NCBI GenBank assembly: GCA_020060215.1
Contig: JAGVAP010000059.1
Coordinates: forward strand, 1-57,021
Length of the DNA: 57,021 nucleotides
Direction: 5' to 3'
Origin: Deltaproteobacteria bacterium
Lineage (GTDB): Bacteria > Desulfobacterota > DSM-4660 > Desulfatiglandales > HGW-15
Shown piece after piece: positions 8,350 through 16,697 of the stretch. How positions within the stretch are numbered: the stretch's first letter is position 1; each line of letters starts with the position of its first letter. The notes below the pieces were generated by a model. The model saw only the letters and a list, made by a program, of their open reading frames with translations. It searched no databases and was not told where the DNA came from. The position numbers and the translations under genes were made by a program.

Positions 8350-8546
8350 TTGCCCTGGGCGATCACTCGGATCCTCACCCTCTTCACTGCCTGAAGCCTC
8401 ACCCCGATTGCTGTATTACAAAGGGATATGCAGGTCCTGAGAGCTGAGGTGGCGTTTGGAAGGAGGGCAGCAGTGCCCCTAACGAAGATCATGTGAAAAC
8501 ATACATCAGTACGTGTCCTTGCCATTCATGCTCGGGGGGAACGAGC
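8350..8546. other. Convergent intergenic region, nothing recognised
   Basis: This 197-bp stretch separates the plus-strand small peptide from the minus-strand histidine kinase. I see no gene and no clear hairpin with a U-tract. Confidence 0.4.
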
Positions 8547-9356
8547 CTATGGAGCGGCTTTGTTTCTCGGTAGGGTGAATATGAAGTTGGAGCCGTCCGC
8601 TCTCGGCTGGTACAGGATCTCGCCGCCATGCTTGGAGACCGCCTCCTTCGCCAGCCAGAGCCCAAGGCCGAGGCCCTCGCATTTTTCTCCGTCCCGGGAG
8701 CGGAGGGTCTTCATCCTCCGGAAGAGGAAGGGGCGATCCTCTTCCGGGATGGAAGGCCCGCTGTTGTAGACATTCACGATAAAGAGGTCCCCGCGCGGGA
8801 GCAGGCCGATTGCGATTCGAACGCCCGGCCCTCCGTACTTCAGCGCATTCCTCAAGAGGTTGCGGAAGATCACCTTCAGCCAGAAGCCGTCCCCCTGCAG
8901 GGTGAGCATCTCGTTCGGGATCGACTCCAGGCCGTTGTGGAATGCGGCTTTCCGCCGCTCCATCTCGTTGGCCAGCTCCGCGAGCACCGGGTCGAGGACG
9001 TCGGCCCGCAGACTCAATTCCCTCGCGCCGTGGACCACGCCTTCTCTCAGCGAGAACGCCCGGCCGAGGGAGTCCTCCAGCATTCCCATGAGGGAGGTCA
9101 CATCGCGCCTGATCTTCTGAAGTTCACGCGCGGCGCTTGGTTCCATCCGCCCGAAAGACCCCTTCTCGATCAGCTTGAGCCCCGCCCCGACGCACACCAG
9201 CGCCCCCCTCAGATCGTGGGCCGTGCTCTTGAGCAGTTGGAGGACCTCTTCTCCCTTCTCTCCCTGGAAATCGCTATCAGGGGATCCGCTGCAACTGGAG
9301 GAGTGAGAGCGGTGAACCGCCTTTCGAACGGGATTCATAAGGATGATCGTCTGCAT
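8547..9356 (-). CDS. Small cytoplasmic histidine kinase
   Basis: The protein has 269 residues and AGGAG precedes the ATG by about ten bases. It has a short N-terminal tail without a sensor domain, then a HisKA-like helix pair with His47 in STAHDLRGALV. The HATPase_c domain shows an N-box (FRNLLRNALKYG), a weak G1 box and a GLGLGLWLAKEAV G2 box. No transmembrane segment is present. It lies 65 bp downstream of a receiver-domain gene in the same direction, so the two probably act together. With no sensor domain, the input may come from a partner protein, possibly that receiver. Confidence 0.8.
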   Translation of the reverse strand: MQTIILMNPVRKAVHRSHSSSCSGSPDSDFQGEKGEEVLQLLKSTAHDLRGALVCVGAGLKLIEKGSFGRMEPSAARELQKIRRDVTSLMGMLEDSLGRAFSLREGVVHGARELSLRADVLDPVLAELANEMERRKAAFHNGLESIPNEMLTLQGDGFWLKVIFRNLLRNALKYGGPGVRIAIGLLPRGDLFIVNVYNSGPSIPEEDRPFLFRRMKTLRSRDGEKCEGLGLGLWLAKEAVSKHGGEILYQPRADGSNFIFTLPRNKAAP

Positions 9357-9421
9357 GCCCTGGTGCTCCTGTAGTACGGTCTCATTTTCCTCGGCTTCAG
9401 GATCGTACCGGTGAGTTCAGT

Positions 9422-9943
9422 TCATGTTAGGAATTCTTTAGGTCTCGGCGAGGATTCGGATGCAATGTCGAATGGAGGCGAGGTGCGCGCTGACCCCGTC
9501 GCTTCTGAGGGCGATAGGTGGATCCATCGATGGAGAATTCGCCTTAGCGCCGACTCGAACCCGGCAAAATCGTGCGGTTTGGTTACGAATTCCTGGGCCC
9601 CTGTTTCAAGACAGAACCGTTTCTCCTCTTCCATGGCAGAGGTCGTCCAGATGACGACGGGGATGTCTCTAAACGCGGCGTTCTGCTTGATCTCCATAAG
9701 GGCCTGGCGGCCGTCTTTTCTGGGCATGTTGATATTCAGGAGGATCAGCCGGGGCTGGGGGAACGCGGTCTTTCGATCGCGGGTCCCTCCGGCGAGAAAT
9801 TCCATCAACCCCTCACCGTCTTCCACGTACCAGAGATGAAGAAGATGGTTGAAGGGTCTCAGGGCCTCTTCGACCAGGAGCCGATCGTCCGGGTCGTCCT
9901 CTGCGATCAGGACGACAGCCTTTCTCTGATCATGCGGATTCAT
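9422..9943 (-). CDS. Stand-alone receiver protein with Asn at the phosphorylation site
   Basis: The protein has 173 residues. It has a single Rcp1-like receiver fold: the acidic cluster EDD (15-17), the beta-3 end RLILLNINMPRKDG, the WTTS switch and the FVTKP lysine. The residue aligned with the phospho-acceptor Asp is Asn70 (codon AAT), while the rest of the active site is intact. It is therefore a pseudo-receiver or is regulated without Asp phosphorylation. About 35 residues beyond the domain form a low-complexity Ser/Pro tail. It precedes the small histidine kinase in a probable two-gene operon. A sigma-54-like promoter lies about 250 bp upstream. Confidence 0.8.
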   Translation of the reverse strand: MNPHDQRKAVVLIAEDDPDDRLLVEEALRPFNHLLHLWYVEDGEGLMEFLAGGTRDRKTAFPQPRLILLNINMPRKDGRQALMEIKQNAAFRDIPVVIWTTSAMEEEKRFCLETGAQEFVTKPHDFAGFESALRRILHRWIHLSPSEATGSARTSPPFDIASESSPRPKEFLT

Positions 9944-10358
9944 TTTCCATCATCTTTCGTATGGCTCGAAGACAGCGGCAGGGTGGCCTTTTCATTGGAC
10001 GTCGGTTCATATCGGTCGGTTTACTCCTGCCCGCAAAAATCGCGCCGCCTGCTACACGAAATCTCACGAGAGTATTCTTTCCCATACACCTGTCCACGCC
10101 TTGGCCTCCCGACGAATGCCCTTGAAAGCCGTAAATTGCGGCTATTCAGAGAGGGTCCCTGAAAACACGGTCCTCTTTCAACCGGCCTTCCTGCACTGTC
10201 TCTGCAGATTGTGTGCCAGCCCCTTTGCATCTGCTGCAAGGGGTGCCGGGGAGGGGGGACCCCAGGCGTGCTCAACCCTGTGTCGGTCTTGAACCGGGAG
10301 GTAGGGCGTTGTCCCGCCATAGAGGGGAGTCCTCCCATCCGGAAGGCGAACCGGGTTT
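9944..10358. other. Intergenic region with hairpin and possible sigma-54 site
   Basis: This 415-bp stretch lies between the receiver gene and the fabZ-like gene, both on the minus strand. It holds a near-perfect hairpin (CCCCTTTGCA / TGCAAGGGG, 10220-10243) downstream of the fabZ-like gene, without a U-tract. A TGGCAC-N5-CTGC element is listed separately. Open frames here show no protein-like features. Confidence 0.4.
10203..10218 (-). promoter_or_regulatory. Possible sigma-54 promoter upstream of receiver/kinase pair
   Basis: On the minus strand the sequence reads TGGCACACAATCTGCA. The GG and GC dinucleotides are ten bases apart, as sigma-54 requires, and the -24 half matches TGGCAC. The -12 half is CTGCA instead of TTGCA. 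The receiver gene starts about 250 bp downstream, leaving a long leader. Confidence 0.3.
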
Positions 10359-10811
10359 CTAGCGCGTCCCGGCGAGGGTCAGCTCTCCTCTTGCGATGAC
10401 CGCCGATCTGACGGTAGCGCAGACCATGAAGAGGAAGAGGGTCCCGTATCTCTTCTTGAGGGTCGATTCGAGCCGCAGGGTGTCCCCGGGATGGGCGGGT
10501 CGGGAAAACCGGATGTCCACATTCGCGAGCAGGAACCGGCCCGGCCGATCGGGACCGTCCTGCGGCCCCGTGCAGGCCAGTCCGATGAGAAGACCACTTG
10601 CCTGGGCAAGGGCCTCGGCGACGAGCACGCCGGGCATCATCGGCCGCCCGGGGAAGTGGCCTTCGAAGAAGAGAAGGTCGGGGGAGAGGTCTTTTTCCGC
10701 GACGATCCGTTCGTTGGACATGAGATCGACCACGCGATCCACGAAGAGGAACGGGCTCCGGTGCGGCAGGATCTTTGTGATCACCGAGAGGTCATATTCA
10801 ACGGGCGGCAT
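10359..10811 (-). CDS. FabZ-like 3-hydroxyacyl-ACP dehydratase (copy 1)
   Basis: This 150-residue hot-dog-fold protein has the full FabZ signature: ILPHRSPFLFVDRV, then FFEGHFPGRPMMPGVLVAEALAQA with catalytic His52 and Glu66. It would dehydrate 3-hydroxyacyl-ACP to trans-2-enoyl-ACP. Its start lies inside the 3' end of the FabD-like gene (31-bp overlap), so it is the last gene of the minus-strand unit from plsC. A close paralogue lies at 33072-33578 in the same orientation. The two match at nucleotide level over most of their 3' halves, which implies a fairly recent duplication. A second set of type II FAS genes beside export genes suggests specialised rather than housekeeping lipid synthesis. 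Confidence 0.85.
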   Translation of the reverse strand: MPPVEYDLSVITKILPHRSPFLFVDRVVDLMSNERIVAEKDLSPDLLFFEGHFPGRPMMPGVLVAEALAQASGLLIGLACTGPQDGPDRPGRFLLANVDIRFSRPAHPGDTLRLESTLKKRYGTLFLFMVCATVRSAVIARGELTLAGTR

Positions 10812-11839
10812 GGGCGTGGGTCTCCGGTCCGGACACTCCCTCGGGATTCGGCGAGACAGGGTGCCGCGGTTGCGGCCGGACAGGCTTTTGCACTGACCAG
10901 GGATCTCCTGCGTCCGGGCTTGTTCATTTCAATGGTGTTGAACAGACCCTCTTTCGTCCCTGTTTGCCAGACCTCTGTCTTGCGATCGATCCATCGAATC
11001 GTCCTCCCGAGCATTCTGCCCGGCCCGACTTCGATGAACGGCCCTCCGTTCCCCTGCAGTTTGCGAATCAGCTCCTCCCACAGGACAGGCCGGCTCAGCT
11101 GGAGAGCGATGGCCTTCTTGAGGGCATCTTGATCGTCCACCGGCCGGAGAAGGGAGTACGAATAGAGGGGGACTCGGGGGGGGTGCATCCGCATAGCGGT
11201 CATTTTTTTCAGGAGACGGTCGGTGCAGCCGGCGACAAACCTTGAATGGTAAGGGACGGCGGCGGGAAGGAGGTAGGTGTCGAGCGCCCGATCGTACATC
11301 GCGACTTCCATGACCCTCTCGACCGACGGCTTCAGACCCGATACGATGATCTGCCTCGGGGTGTTGACGATGGACACATCGACGTCGCCGACGTCTCTGC
11401 AGATCCTCTCCACCTCTGCCACGGAGAGCCCGAAGACCACGGCCATGGCCCCGTCGATCCCGCCGGTCTCCTCCAGCAGCACCTCTCCGGCGATCCCGAC
11501 GATCTCCAGACCCTGCAGAAAACCGAAGCAGCCGGCCGCGTAGGCCGCCGCGTAGAAGCCTGAACTGTACCCCGAAACGGCAGCGGGAAGCACCTCGTTC
11601 TCCGACAGCAGGTCCGTGACGGCGCAGCTCAGGAGGTAGACCCCCAACTGGGCATTCAGGTCCTGGTTCAGCAGCTCGTCCGGTCCCCTCAGGCAGTAGC
11701 GGCTCAAGGGGTAGCCCAGGAACCGGTCGGCTTCCTCGAAAAGCTCCCTCACACGGGGGTGCGCAACATACAGGTCAAGACCCATGCCCGTTTCCTGAGA
11801 ACCCTGGCCCGGATACAAAAAGATGAGACCCTTTTCCAT
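10781..11839 (-). CDS. FabD-like ACP acyltransferase lacking the malonyl-binding Arg
   Basis: The protein has 352 residues; the family core ends near 295 and the rest is a basic tail. PGQGSQ at 10-15, the nucleophile elbow GYSSG (Ser92; usually GHSLG) and His198 in PYHSRF match the malonyl-CoA:ACP transacylase fold and its Ser-His dyad. At the position of Arg117, which holds the malonyl carboxylate, the sequence reads IAGEV, with Ala117. The enzyme may therefore move a non-carboxylated acyl group, or load a starter unit, rather than malonyl. It lies six bases after the TPR gene stop and overlaps fabZ copy 1. I am sure of the fold and unsure of the substrate. Confidence 0.8.
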   Translation of the reverse strand: MEKGLIFLYPGQGSQETGMGLDLYVAHPRVRELFEEADRFLGYPLSRYCLRGPDELLNQDLNAQLGVYLLSCAVTDLLSENEVLPAAVSGYSSGFYAAAYAAGCFGFLQGLEIVGIAGEVLLEETGGIDGAMAVVFGLSVAEVERICRDVGDVDVSIVNTPRQIIVSGLKPSVERVMEVAMYDRALDTYLLPAAVPYHSRFVAGCTDRLLKKMTAMRMHPPRVPLYSYSLLRPVDDQDALKKAIALQLSRPVLWEELIRKLQGNGGPFIEVGPGRMLGRTIRWIDRKTEVWQTGTKEGLFNTIEMNKPGRRRSLVSAKACPAATAAPCLAESRGSVRTGDPRPCRPLNMTSR

Positions 11840-11845
11840 ACGCCC

Positions 11846-12499
11846 TCAGCCGCCCACCTTCTTCAATTTGAGCTCGATGGTCTGTCTCAGTTCTTCCTGG
11901 CCCCCGCCCAGAGACTTCAATGCCTGCCGATAGGCATCCCTTGCATTGTCCCTGTGGTTTCCCTCCTCCCCTGTCCTCTGCGCCTCGTACCCTTCACCCT
12001 GTGCAGCGTAAGCATCACCCTGTACCATCAGGTACTCCGGGTTGTTCGGTTTAAAGTACAAGGCCTTCCTGATGAAGGAGAGCGCTTTTTGCGGCCGCTG
12101 GTTGATCACCAGCGCCTGGGCGGCGATGAAGTAGGGCTCAGGATGCCGCTTGTCGATCCTGAGGAGGAGCGCGGCGCGATTGTATGGCTTGTGGACCAGC
12201 ACCCTGTAGGTCGCATCCCCATCGGCCTTGAGCCGCTCGCACTCTTTGAGCTCGGCCTTGGACAGCAGGATGGCCATTTTGAAGTTGCCGGGCTGATCGG
12301 AGGCCGGGCCGCTCAGGATCCTGACCACCTCCTGGTACGCTTTCTGTTTGAACAAATCTTCCGCCCGGCCGTATAGATCCGAGTCCGACGGCTTTTCCGA
12401 AACATTCGGTTCGTTTCCCGGATCGGACGCGCAGAGATTTGCAGCAGGACTCAACGTACCGCAGAGAAGAGCACAAAGCAGGAGCATGCCGAACTTCAT
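11846..12499 (-). CDS. Exported TPR-type protein
   Basis: The start is ATG 12497-12499, preceded by GAGGAGG six bases away, giving 217 residues. The N-terminus MKFGMLLLCALLCGTLS is a Sec signal, possibly a lipoprotein signal (LCA region). Helical repeats follow: AEDLFKQKAYQEVVRIL, YFIAAQALVINQRPQKALSFIRKAL and YLMVQGDAYAAQGEGYEA fit tetratricopeptide motifs (about residues 40-200). Such proteins act as periplasmic scaffolds. It sits between the LolA-like and FabD-like genes, so it may assist assembly or export of the product. Function beyond this is unknown. Confidence 0.65.
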   Translation of the reverse strand: MKFGMLLLCALLCGTLSPAANLCASDPGNEPNVSEKPSDSDLYGRAEDLFKQKAYQEVVRILSGPASDQPGNFKMAILLSKAELKECERLKADGDATYRVLVHKPYNRAALLLRIDKRHPEPYFIAAQALVINQRPQKALSFIRKALYFKPNNPEYLMVQGDAYAAQGEGYEAQRTGEEGNHRDNARDAYRQALKSLGGGQEELRQTIELKLKKVGG

Positions 12500-12510
12500 G
12501 ATGGTCCTCC

Positions 12511-13179
12511 TCAAAACCGGGTCTCCCTTTCGGTGGTCGATGGGACTCCGAAGAGTTCCGGCGGCAGTGGTCGATCGATGGAGATGAAATCCAGATGGAT
12601 GTGGGTGAAATCTCCTCCGGGCTCCCGGATCGAAACCCGCTCCGGCAGAAGGCTCCGAAGGTCGATCGCCAATTCTATGGATTCGATACGTTTGGCGAGG
12701 GATCCGGACTTCGGCTTCAGTATCAGGAGGGCACGATCGGGGGAGGGTTCGTTCACCAGGCGGACGGAGTAGCGTTTCTCCAGCTCCTCCATGGACTGCC
12801 CCACACCGAAGTACTCCCTCAGGAAGTCCTTGCCGAGGTATCTCTGCTTTGTTTCGGAAAGATCGGGGTAGAAGATGGTAAGCATGCCGTCCTTCAGGAT
12901 GACGGTCATGGCATCCGGGTGGATCACCTCGAACAGCATCTTTCCTTCGCGATCATAGAAGACCTGCCCTTCGGATCGGAGCGGCTCCCTCAGCAGAGTG
13001 GTTTTCCTCGTTTGCGAGAACCTGGCGTGGAAGTGCTTGACGGACCTTTCTTTCTCCTTGATGCGGCCGATCACCGCGGCGAGTTCCGACGCCGGTTGCG
13101 GCCCTTCATCCGAGGCAGGAGACGACAACGGCCCGAAAAGAGGGACCATGCAGATCAGGATGTAGAGCAGAGGGTTCAT
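12511..13179 (-). CDS. LolA-like outer-membrane lipoprotein/lipid carrier
   Basis: The protein has 222 residues with a signal peptide (MNPLLYILICMVPLFGPLSSPAS). The rest has the LolA/LolB-type half-barrel pattern: VKHFHARFSQTRKTTLLREPL, SEGQVFYDREGKMLFEVIHP, then TVILKDGMLTIFYPDL and a C-terminal SIELAIDLRSLLPERVSIREP. Dedicated LolA-like proteins occur in aryl-polyene clusters, where with an MMPL protein they are thought to move the lipid product across the periplasm. The ATGA overlap with the upstream LpxL-type gene and the tight spacing to the TPR gene show co-expression. It is probably not the housekeeping LolA. Confidence 0.8.
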   Translation of the reverse strand: MNPLLYILICMVPLFGPLSSPASDEGPQPASELAAVIGRIKEKERSVKHFHARFSQTRKTTLLREPLRSEGQVFYDREGKMLFEVIHPDAMTVILKDGMLTIFYPDLSETKQRYLGKDFLREYFGVGQSMEELEKRYSVRLVNEPSPDRALLILKPKSGSLAKRIESIELAIDLRSLLPERVSIREPGGDFTHIHLDFISIDRPLPPELFGVPSTTERETRF

Positions 13180-14066
13180 GAATGGTCCAAAATAGGGTCA
13201 GGGCAATACCATTGATCCGGGTACCGGCGGATGTATTTCTCAAAGACCCTGGCGATCCTCCCCAGGTTTTCCATGATGATCTCTTCCCGTTCACCATGGG
13301 TTCGGATGGGAATGGGCTCTTCGATGACACCGAAGTACTTCCCATCACCACGCTTCAGCACGAAGGCCGGGATGAGCGCAGCGCCCGACTTCATGGCCAG
13401 GATGACCGGGCCGATGGGAAACCGCACTTTCCTGTCGAAGAAATCGACCGGGATCCCGTTTCCGAAAAAGTCCTTGTCGCCGACCATGGCCACAACGCCG
13501 TTTCGGCGAAGGATCCGGAGCAGCTTCAGGCCTGAGAAAGGGGAGTGATCCAGCTCGACCGCCTGAATCCCCCTGCTGTGCCTGAGCTTGTTCACCAGCT
13601 CATTCGTCTTCGAGGTATTGTGCGCCATGGCTACCACGGCAAGGGGATAGTTGGCAAGTCGTATGATCGTCCCTCCGAATTCCCAGTTTCCCACATGGGC
13701 CGACAGCAGAATGGCCCCCTGACCCCTCTCCAGGGCACGATGAAGCTTTTCAATGCCGCTGAAGTCGGTGAAGAAGTTCCTGACCTTGCGAGGAGGCAGT
13801 TGGGGCATCCGGAAGAAATCGACCATGTATTCTGCGTAGTTCAGGAAAATGCGGCGAATCGTCCTTCTCAGGATGGGATCTCCGGCGGGCCTGTTCAAGG
13901 CCAGGGAGAGGTTCAGGGCAAAATTCCTGCGATCCCTGCGCGAGAAGGCATACACGATCAAGGCCACAAACCTGCCCAGTCCATAGCAGATGCGCAAGGG
14001 CAGGCAACGAACCGATATGAAGATGGCCCGGTAGGAGATGGGGTGATCGAGAATATGTCTCCGCAT
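13176..14066 (-). CDS. LpxL/HtrB-family lysophospholipid-type acyltransferase
   Basis: The protein has 296 residues with an N-terminal hydrophobic region. The catalytic H-x4-[DE] motif is HVGNWE (about 133-138), followed by GDKDFF and the PIGPVILAMKSGAALIPAF core typical of lipid A late acyltransferases. The enzyme acts at the cytoplasmic face of the inner membrane and transfers acyl chains from ACP. Here it may acylate the product of the FAS cluster or attach that chain to a lipid. An AAGGA site precedes the ATG, and the stop overlaps the LolA-like start. Confidence 0.85.
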   Translation of the reverse strand: MRRHILDHPISYRAIFISVRCLPLRICYGLGRFVALIVYAFSRRDRRNFALNLSLALNRPAGDPILRRTIRRIFLNYAEYMVDFFRMPQLPPRKVRNFFTDFSGIEKLHRALERGQGAILLSAHVGNWEFGGTIIRLANYPLAVVAMAHNTSKTNELVNKLRHSRGIQAVELDHSPFSGLKLLRILRRNGVVAMVGDKDFFGNGIPVDFFDRKVRFPIGPVILAMKSGAALIPAFVLKRGDGKYFGVIEEPIPIRTHGEREEIIMENLGRIARVFEKYIRRYPDQWYCPDPILDHS

Positions 14067-14078
14067 CGACTTGTTCCT

Positions 14079-14831
14079 TCAGGAAACCAGGTCACCGTAT
14101 TTGAGGTCCAGGTTTTTTTCGATGTGGGCCCGGACGGTTCCCATCAGCCCATCCCTGCCTGCATCTGTGATCCCCCGGGGGTCGATGGGGTCTCCGATGA
14201 CGACCTTGATCTTCCCCGGCATGAGGGCGAGGGTGCCCTTCGGGAGGACGAAGCGACTTCCGTTGATGGTCACAGGGAGAATGGGTACCCCTGTGCGGGC
14301 GGCGATCACGGCCCCTCCCCGCTGGAACTCCAGCAGTCGTCCGTCCCGGCTCCTCGTTCCTTCAGGGAAAATGACGACGGATGCGCCTCTGCCGATCTGC
14401 TCTTCGGCCATCCTCACGCTTTCGACCATCCCCTTCCTCGAGTTCTTGTCTACGAAGATGTGCCCCATCCTCTTCAGCGCGTAGCCGAAGACGGGCATCC
14501 GTTTGACCCCGGACTTGATGATCCACCGAAGCTGGAAAGGCAGCTTGGCGATCAGAATCCATGGATCGAGCAGACTCTGGTGGTTGGACATGATCACATA
14601 GGCGCCGTTTGCCTGGAGTTTTTCCTTCCCTTCCACCGAGACGCGGGTCCCCGGAAGGTACAGGTTGATGAAGGCCCAGAGTTTGCCGATGTAGTGGAGC
14701 GCCCTCCCGTGCCTGTCAAAGGGTGAGACGGCGATGATGACGATTGAGAGCATCAAGGTGTTCAGGATGAGAGAGAACAGGTAAAGAGGCCGGATCAGGG
14801 GATAGAAGACCCACAGCAGGATGACCTTCAA
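14079..14831 (-). CDS. PlsC-family 1-acylglycerol-3-phosphate acyltransferase
   Basis: The protein has 250 residues and a TTG start, with GGGAGGTGAGG correctly spaced. An N-terminal membrane segment is followed by NHQSLLDP (motif I, catalytic His-Asp), then FVDKNSRKGM, FPEGTRS (motif III) and PVTINGS. This is the complete PlsC acyltransferase pattern. It is the first gene of the unit plsC-lpxL-lolA-TPR-fabD-like-fabZ. Aryl-polyene clusters also carry a lysophospholipid acyltransferase of this kind, which is proposed to put the acyl chain on a glycerol or sugar anchor. In this locus that role is inferred. Confidence 0.85.
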   Translation of the reverse strand: MKVILLWVFYPLIRPLYLFSLILNTLMLSIVIIAVSPFDRHGRALHYIGKLWAFINLYLPGTRVSVEGKEKLQANGAYVIMSNHQSLLDPWILIAKLPFQLRWIIKSGVKRMPVFGYALKRMGHIFVDKNSRKGMVESVRMAEEQIGRGASVVIFPEGTRSRDGRLLEFQRGGAVIAARTGVPILPVTINGSRFVLPKGTLALMPGKIKVVIGDPIDPRGITDAGRDGLMGTVRAHIEKNLDLKYGDLVS

Positions 14832-15007
14832 GACCTCACCTCCCGAAACCTCCGATTCCGACCCGATCCTCCCCGCAGGATTCCTGAACGGCCAAGGCCA
14901 AGATCAGCCCGACAGAAAAGCATGCTTGAAGATGTCCTCTGGACTGTGTTAATTGCAGGTCGATTCGACGATCGGGCATTCAGGTTCAGAAGGAGAACGG
15001 CCGTCAG
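14832..15007. promoter_or_regulatory. Divergent promoter region between plsC-like and lipoprotein genes
   Basis: This 176-bp spacer separates two divergent units of the biosynthetic region. No strong -35/-10 pair or operator is obvious to me. AGAAGGAG before 15008 is the ribosome site of the plus-strand gene. Confidence 0.35.
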
Positions 15008-15586
15008 ATGGGTTGCCATTATATTCGTGCGTGGAAATATGTCAACGTCCCACTCTTTCTGCTAAGCCTTTTCCTGCTGCAGGGGTGTACTTCGCGATAC
15101 ACGGTCCCCTCCGAGGGATATCGGGAATACGAGGGGGAGGTGAACCGGCACTCACGTCTGATCGGCGCGAGCCCGGAACAAATCTTTTGGATCCTCACCG
15201 ATCGGGAAACGTTCCGGAGCCTGTGTCCGAAAGGCACCGTCGTCACCTATGAAACCCCGCCCCCGTACCGGGTCGGGACATTGATCAGGATCAATATCAT
15301 GGACCGGTTCAGGCTGGAGTGGCATCTCAGGGTCGAAAAGGTCGTTCCCGGGAGGATGATCCGGACCAGGTTCCTGGACGGCTTTTTCGCGGGGGGCACG
15401 GAGCTGTGGGAGCTGGAGGCCGAAGGGGCCGGGACGCGTGTCGTGCACACGATCATCGTTCAGCCCAAGGGGTTTCTGCGAAAGGCGGCCTGGGTCCTGA
15501 AGGTGCGGAAAAAGCACGATGAAAGGGTCGAGGAGTTCCTGGACTCGCTGGAGAGGTCGGTTGTAAGCCCGAGGGCTGAGAGATAA
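15008..15586 (+). CDS. SRPBCC-fold lipoprotein
   Basis: The protein has 192 residues. A hydrophobic stretch ends in the lipobox LLQGC (Cys27), so it is an envelope lipoprotein. The remainder (EGEVNRHSRLIGASPEQIFWILTDRETFRSLCP, then an antiparallel strand region and a C-terminal helix) follows the START/polyketide-cyclase SRPBCC fold, which binds hydrophobic ligands in a deep cavity. A lipid-binding envelope lipoprotein beside LolA-like and MMPL genes could receive the product at a membrane; that is inference. The methyltransferase gene follows after three bases. Confidence 0.7.
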   Translation: MGCHYIRAWKYVNVPLFLLSLFLLQGCTSRYTVPSEGYREYEGEVNRHSRLIGASPEQIFWILTDRETFRSLCPKGTVVTYETPPPYRVGTLIRINIMDRFRLEWHLRVEKVVPGRMIRTRFLDGFFAGGTELWELEAEGAGTRVVHTIIVQPKGFLRKAAWVLKVRKKHDERVEEFLDSLERSVVSPRAER

Positions 15587-15589
15587 TCG

Positions 15590-16438
15590 ATGAAAGAAGG
15601 TGTCGGGGAGTGCATCCTCTGCGGCTCCGATCGGTTTCGCCCCATCCATCGGATCGGGGAGTGGACCTATCTTCGGTGCCTGAAGTGCGGCCTGGTACGG
15701 CTCCATCCCAGGCCGGATCCGGTGGATTTGACCCGGGCCTACCAGTCCTATCTGCCCTCCGATGCGTCGAAGGTCGTGCTCTGGGAGAAGAGGTTTCACC
15801 CGATTGTGGTCCGGTCGGCCGACCTGATCGAAAGCCGGTTCGCAAGGCGCGGGGGAAGGATCCTGGATGTGGGGAGCGGATATGGGTTCTTTCTCGGCGA
15901 GATGAAGGCCAGGGGCTGGCGGGCCGAAGGGGTTGAACTCTGTCCGACCGGGACGGCGTACTGCAAGGGAAGGTTTCATGTGGCTGTCCATCCGGAGCCG
16001 CTCGAGGAGATCGGATTTGAAGACAACACCTTCGATGTCGTCACCCTCTTCTATGTCGTCGAGCATGTGCACGATCCCAGAGCCCTGCTCTCCGAAGTGA
16101 ACCGAATCCTCCGGCCGGGCGGGCTCCTGCTCATGCGCTGGCCGCACACCACACCGATTGTGAGAACGCTCGGCCCTCTTTCCACGAGACTCGATCTCTA
16201 CCATACGCCTTATCATCTCCACGACTTTTCGCCCAGGACGATCGGGTTTCTCCTCTCGGCCACCGGCTTTGACAAGCCGGAGACCCTGATCGGGGGCGCA
16301 GCCCGCCCCGAAGGGACGATGGCGCGCTGGTCTTCCGTGTTCTTCGGCCGCCTGGGTGAGGCGATGTTCCGGATCACGGCCGGAAAGATCCTCCTTCCGG
16401 GGGTCAGCAAGACCACCCTGGCCTTTAAGGGCGAATAG
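15590..16438 (+). CDS. Class I SAM methyltransferase with N-terminal zinc-ribbon
   Basis: The protein has 282 residues. The N-terminus holds two CxxC pairs (CILC near residue 8, CLKC near 30), a zinc-ribbon seen in SAM methyltransferases of antibiotic, sugar and polyene loci. The Rossmann core has motif I ILDVGSGYGFFLGEM (about 90), motif II near VELC, NTFDVVTLFYVVEHVHDP and ILRPGGLLLMRWP. It probably methylates a hydroxyl, sugar or carboxyl group of the cluster product. It is co-transcribed with the SRPBCC lipoprotein. Confidence 0.8.
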   Translation: MKEGVGECILCGSDRFRPIHRIGEWTYLRCLKCGLVRLHPRPDPVDLTRAYQSYLPSDASKVVLWEKRFHPIVVRSADLIESRFARRGGRILDVGSGYGFFLGEMKARGWRAEGVELCPTGTAYCKGRFHVAVHPEPLEEIGFEDNTFDVVTLFYVVEHVHDPRALLSEVNRILRPGGLLLMRWPHTTPIVRTLGPLSTRLDLYHTPYHLHDFSPRTIGFLLSATGFDKPETLIGGAARPEGTMARWSSVFFGRLGEAMFRITAGKILLPGVSKTTLAFKGE

Positions 16439-16444
16439 CCTGCC

Positions 16445-16690
16445 CCGGCATCCAACATCCAAGGCCGACCAGAGGTCAGAACTCATCCCGGCCGCTGGCC
16501 GAGGCCGGTTCTACGGGGTGCCAGGTGTCAGGTGTCGGGTGTCAGCCCGGTAATCCATCGATTTTCTGACACCTGGACACTGAAACCTGAAACCTCTAAC
16601 TTCATGAAGTTTCTCAGGAGAGGTCGGAGCTCAGGCAAGAGCGAGGGACGAACAACAGGCCACGTGCCACGCGCAACGTGCAGCCAAGGA
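16445..16690 (+). repeat. Dispersed TGACACCTG repeat, copy A
   Basis: This non-coding stretch is rich in GGTGTCAG / TGACACCTG motifs and ends with CACGTGCCACGCGCAACGTG next to the MMPL stop codon. Read on the opposite strand, 22003-22265 matches it closely across most of its length, including CCGCTGGCCGAGGCCGG and AGTTTCTCAGGAGAGGTCGG. A shorter relative lies at 44733-44900. Boundaries are approximate. Confidence 0.7.
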
Positions 16691-16697
16691 CCAGTGA

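Noticed and set aside
10021..10338. 105-residue minus-strand frame between receiver and fabZ-like genes
   Set aside because: Very Arg/Pro-rich with no recognisable motif, and the sigma-54-like and hairpin elements lie inside it.
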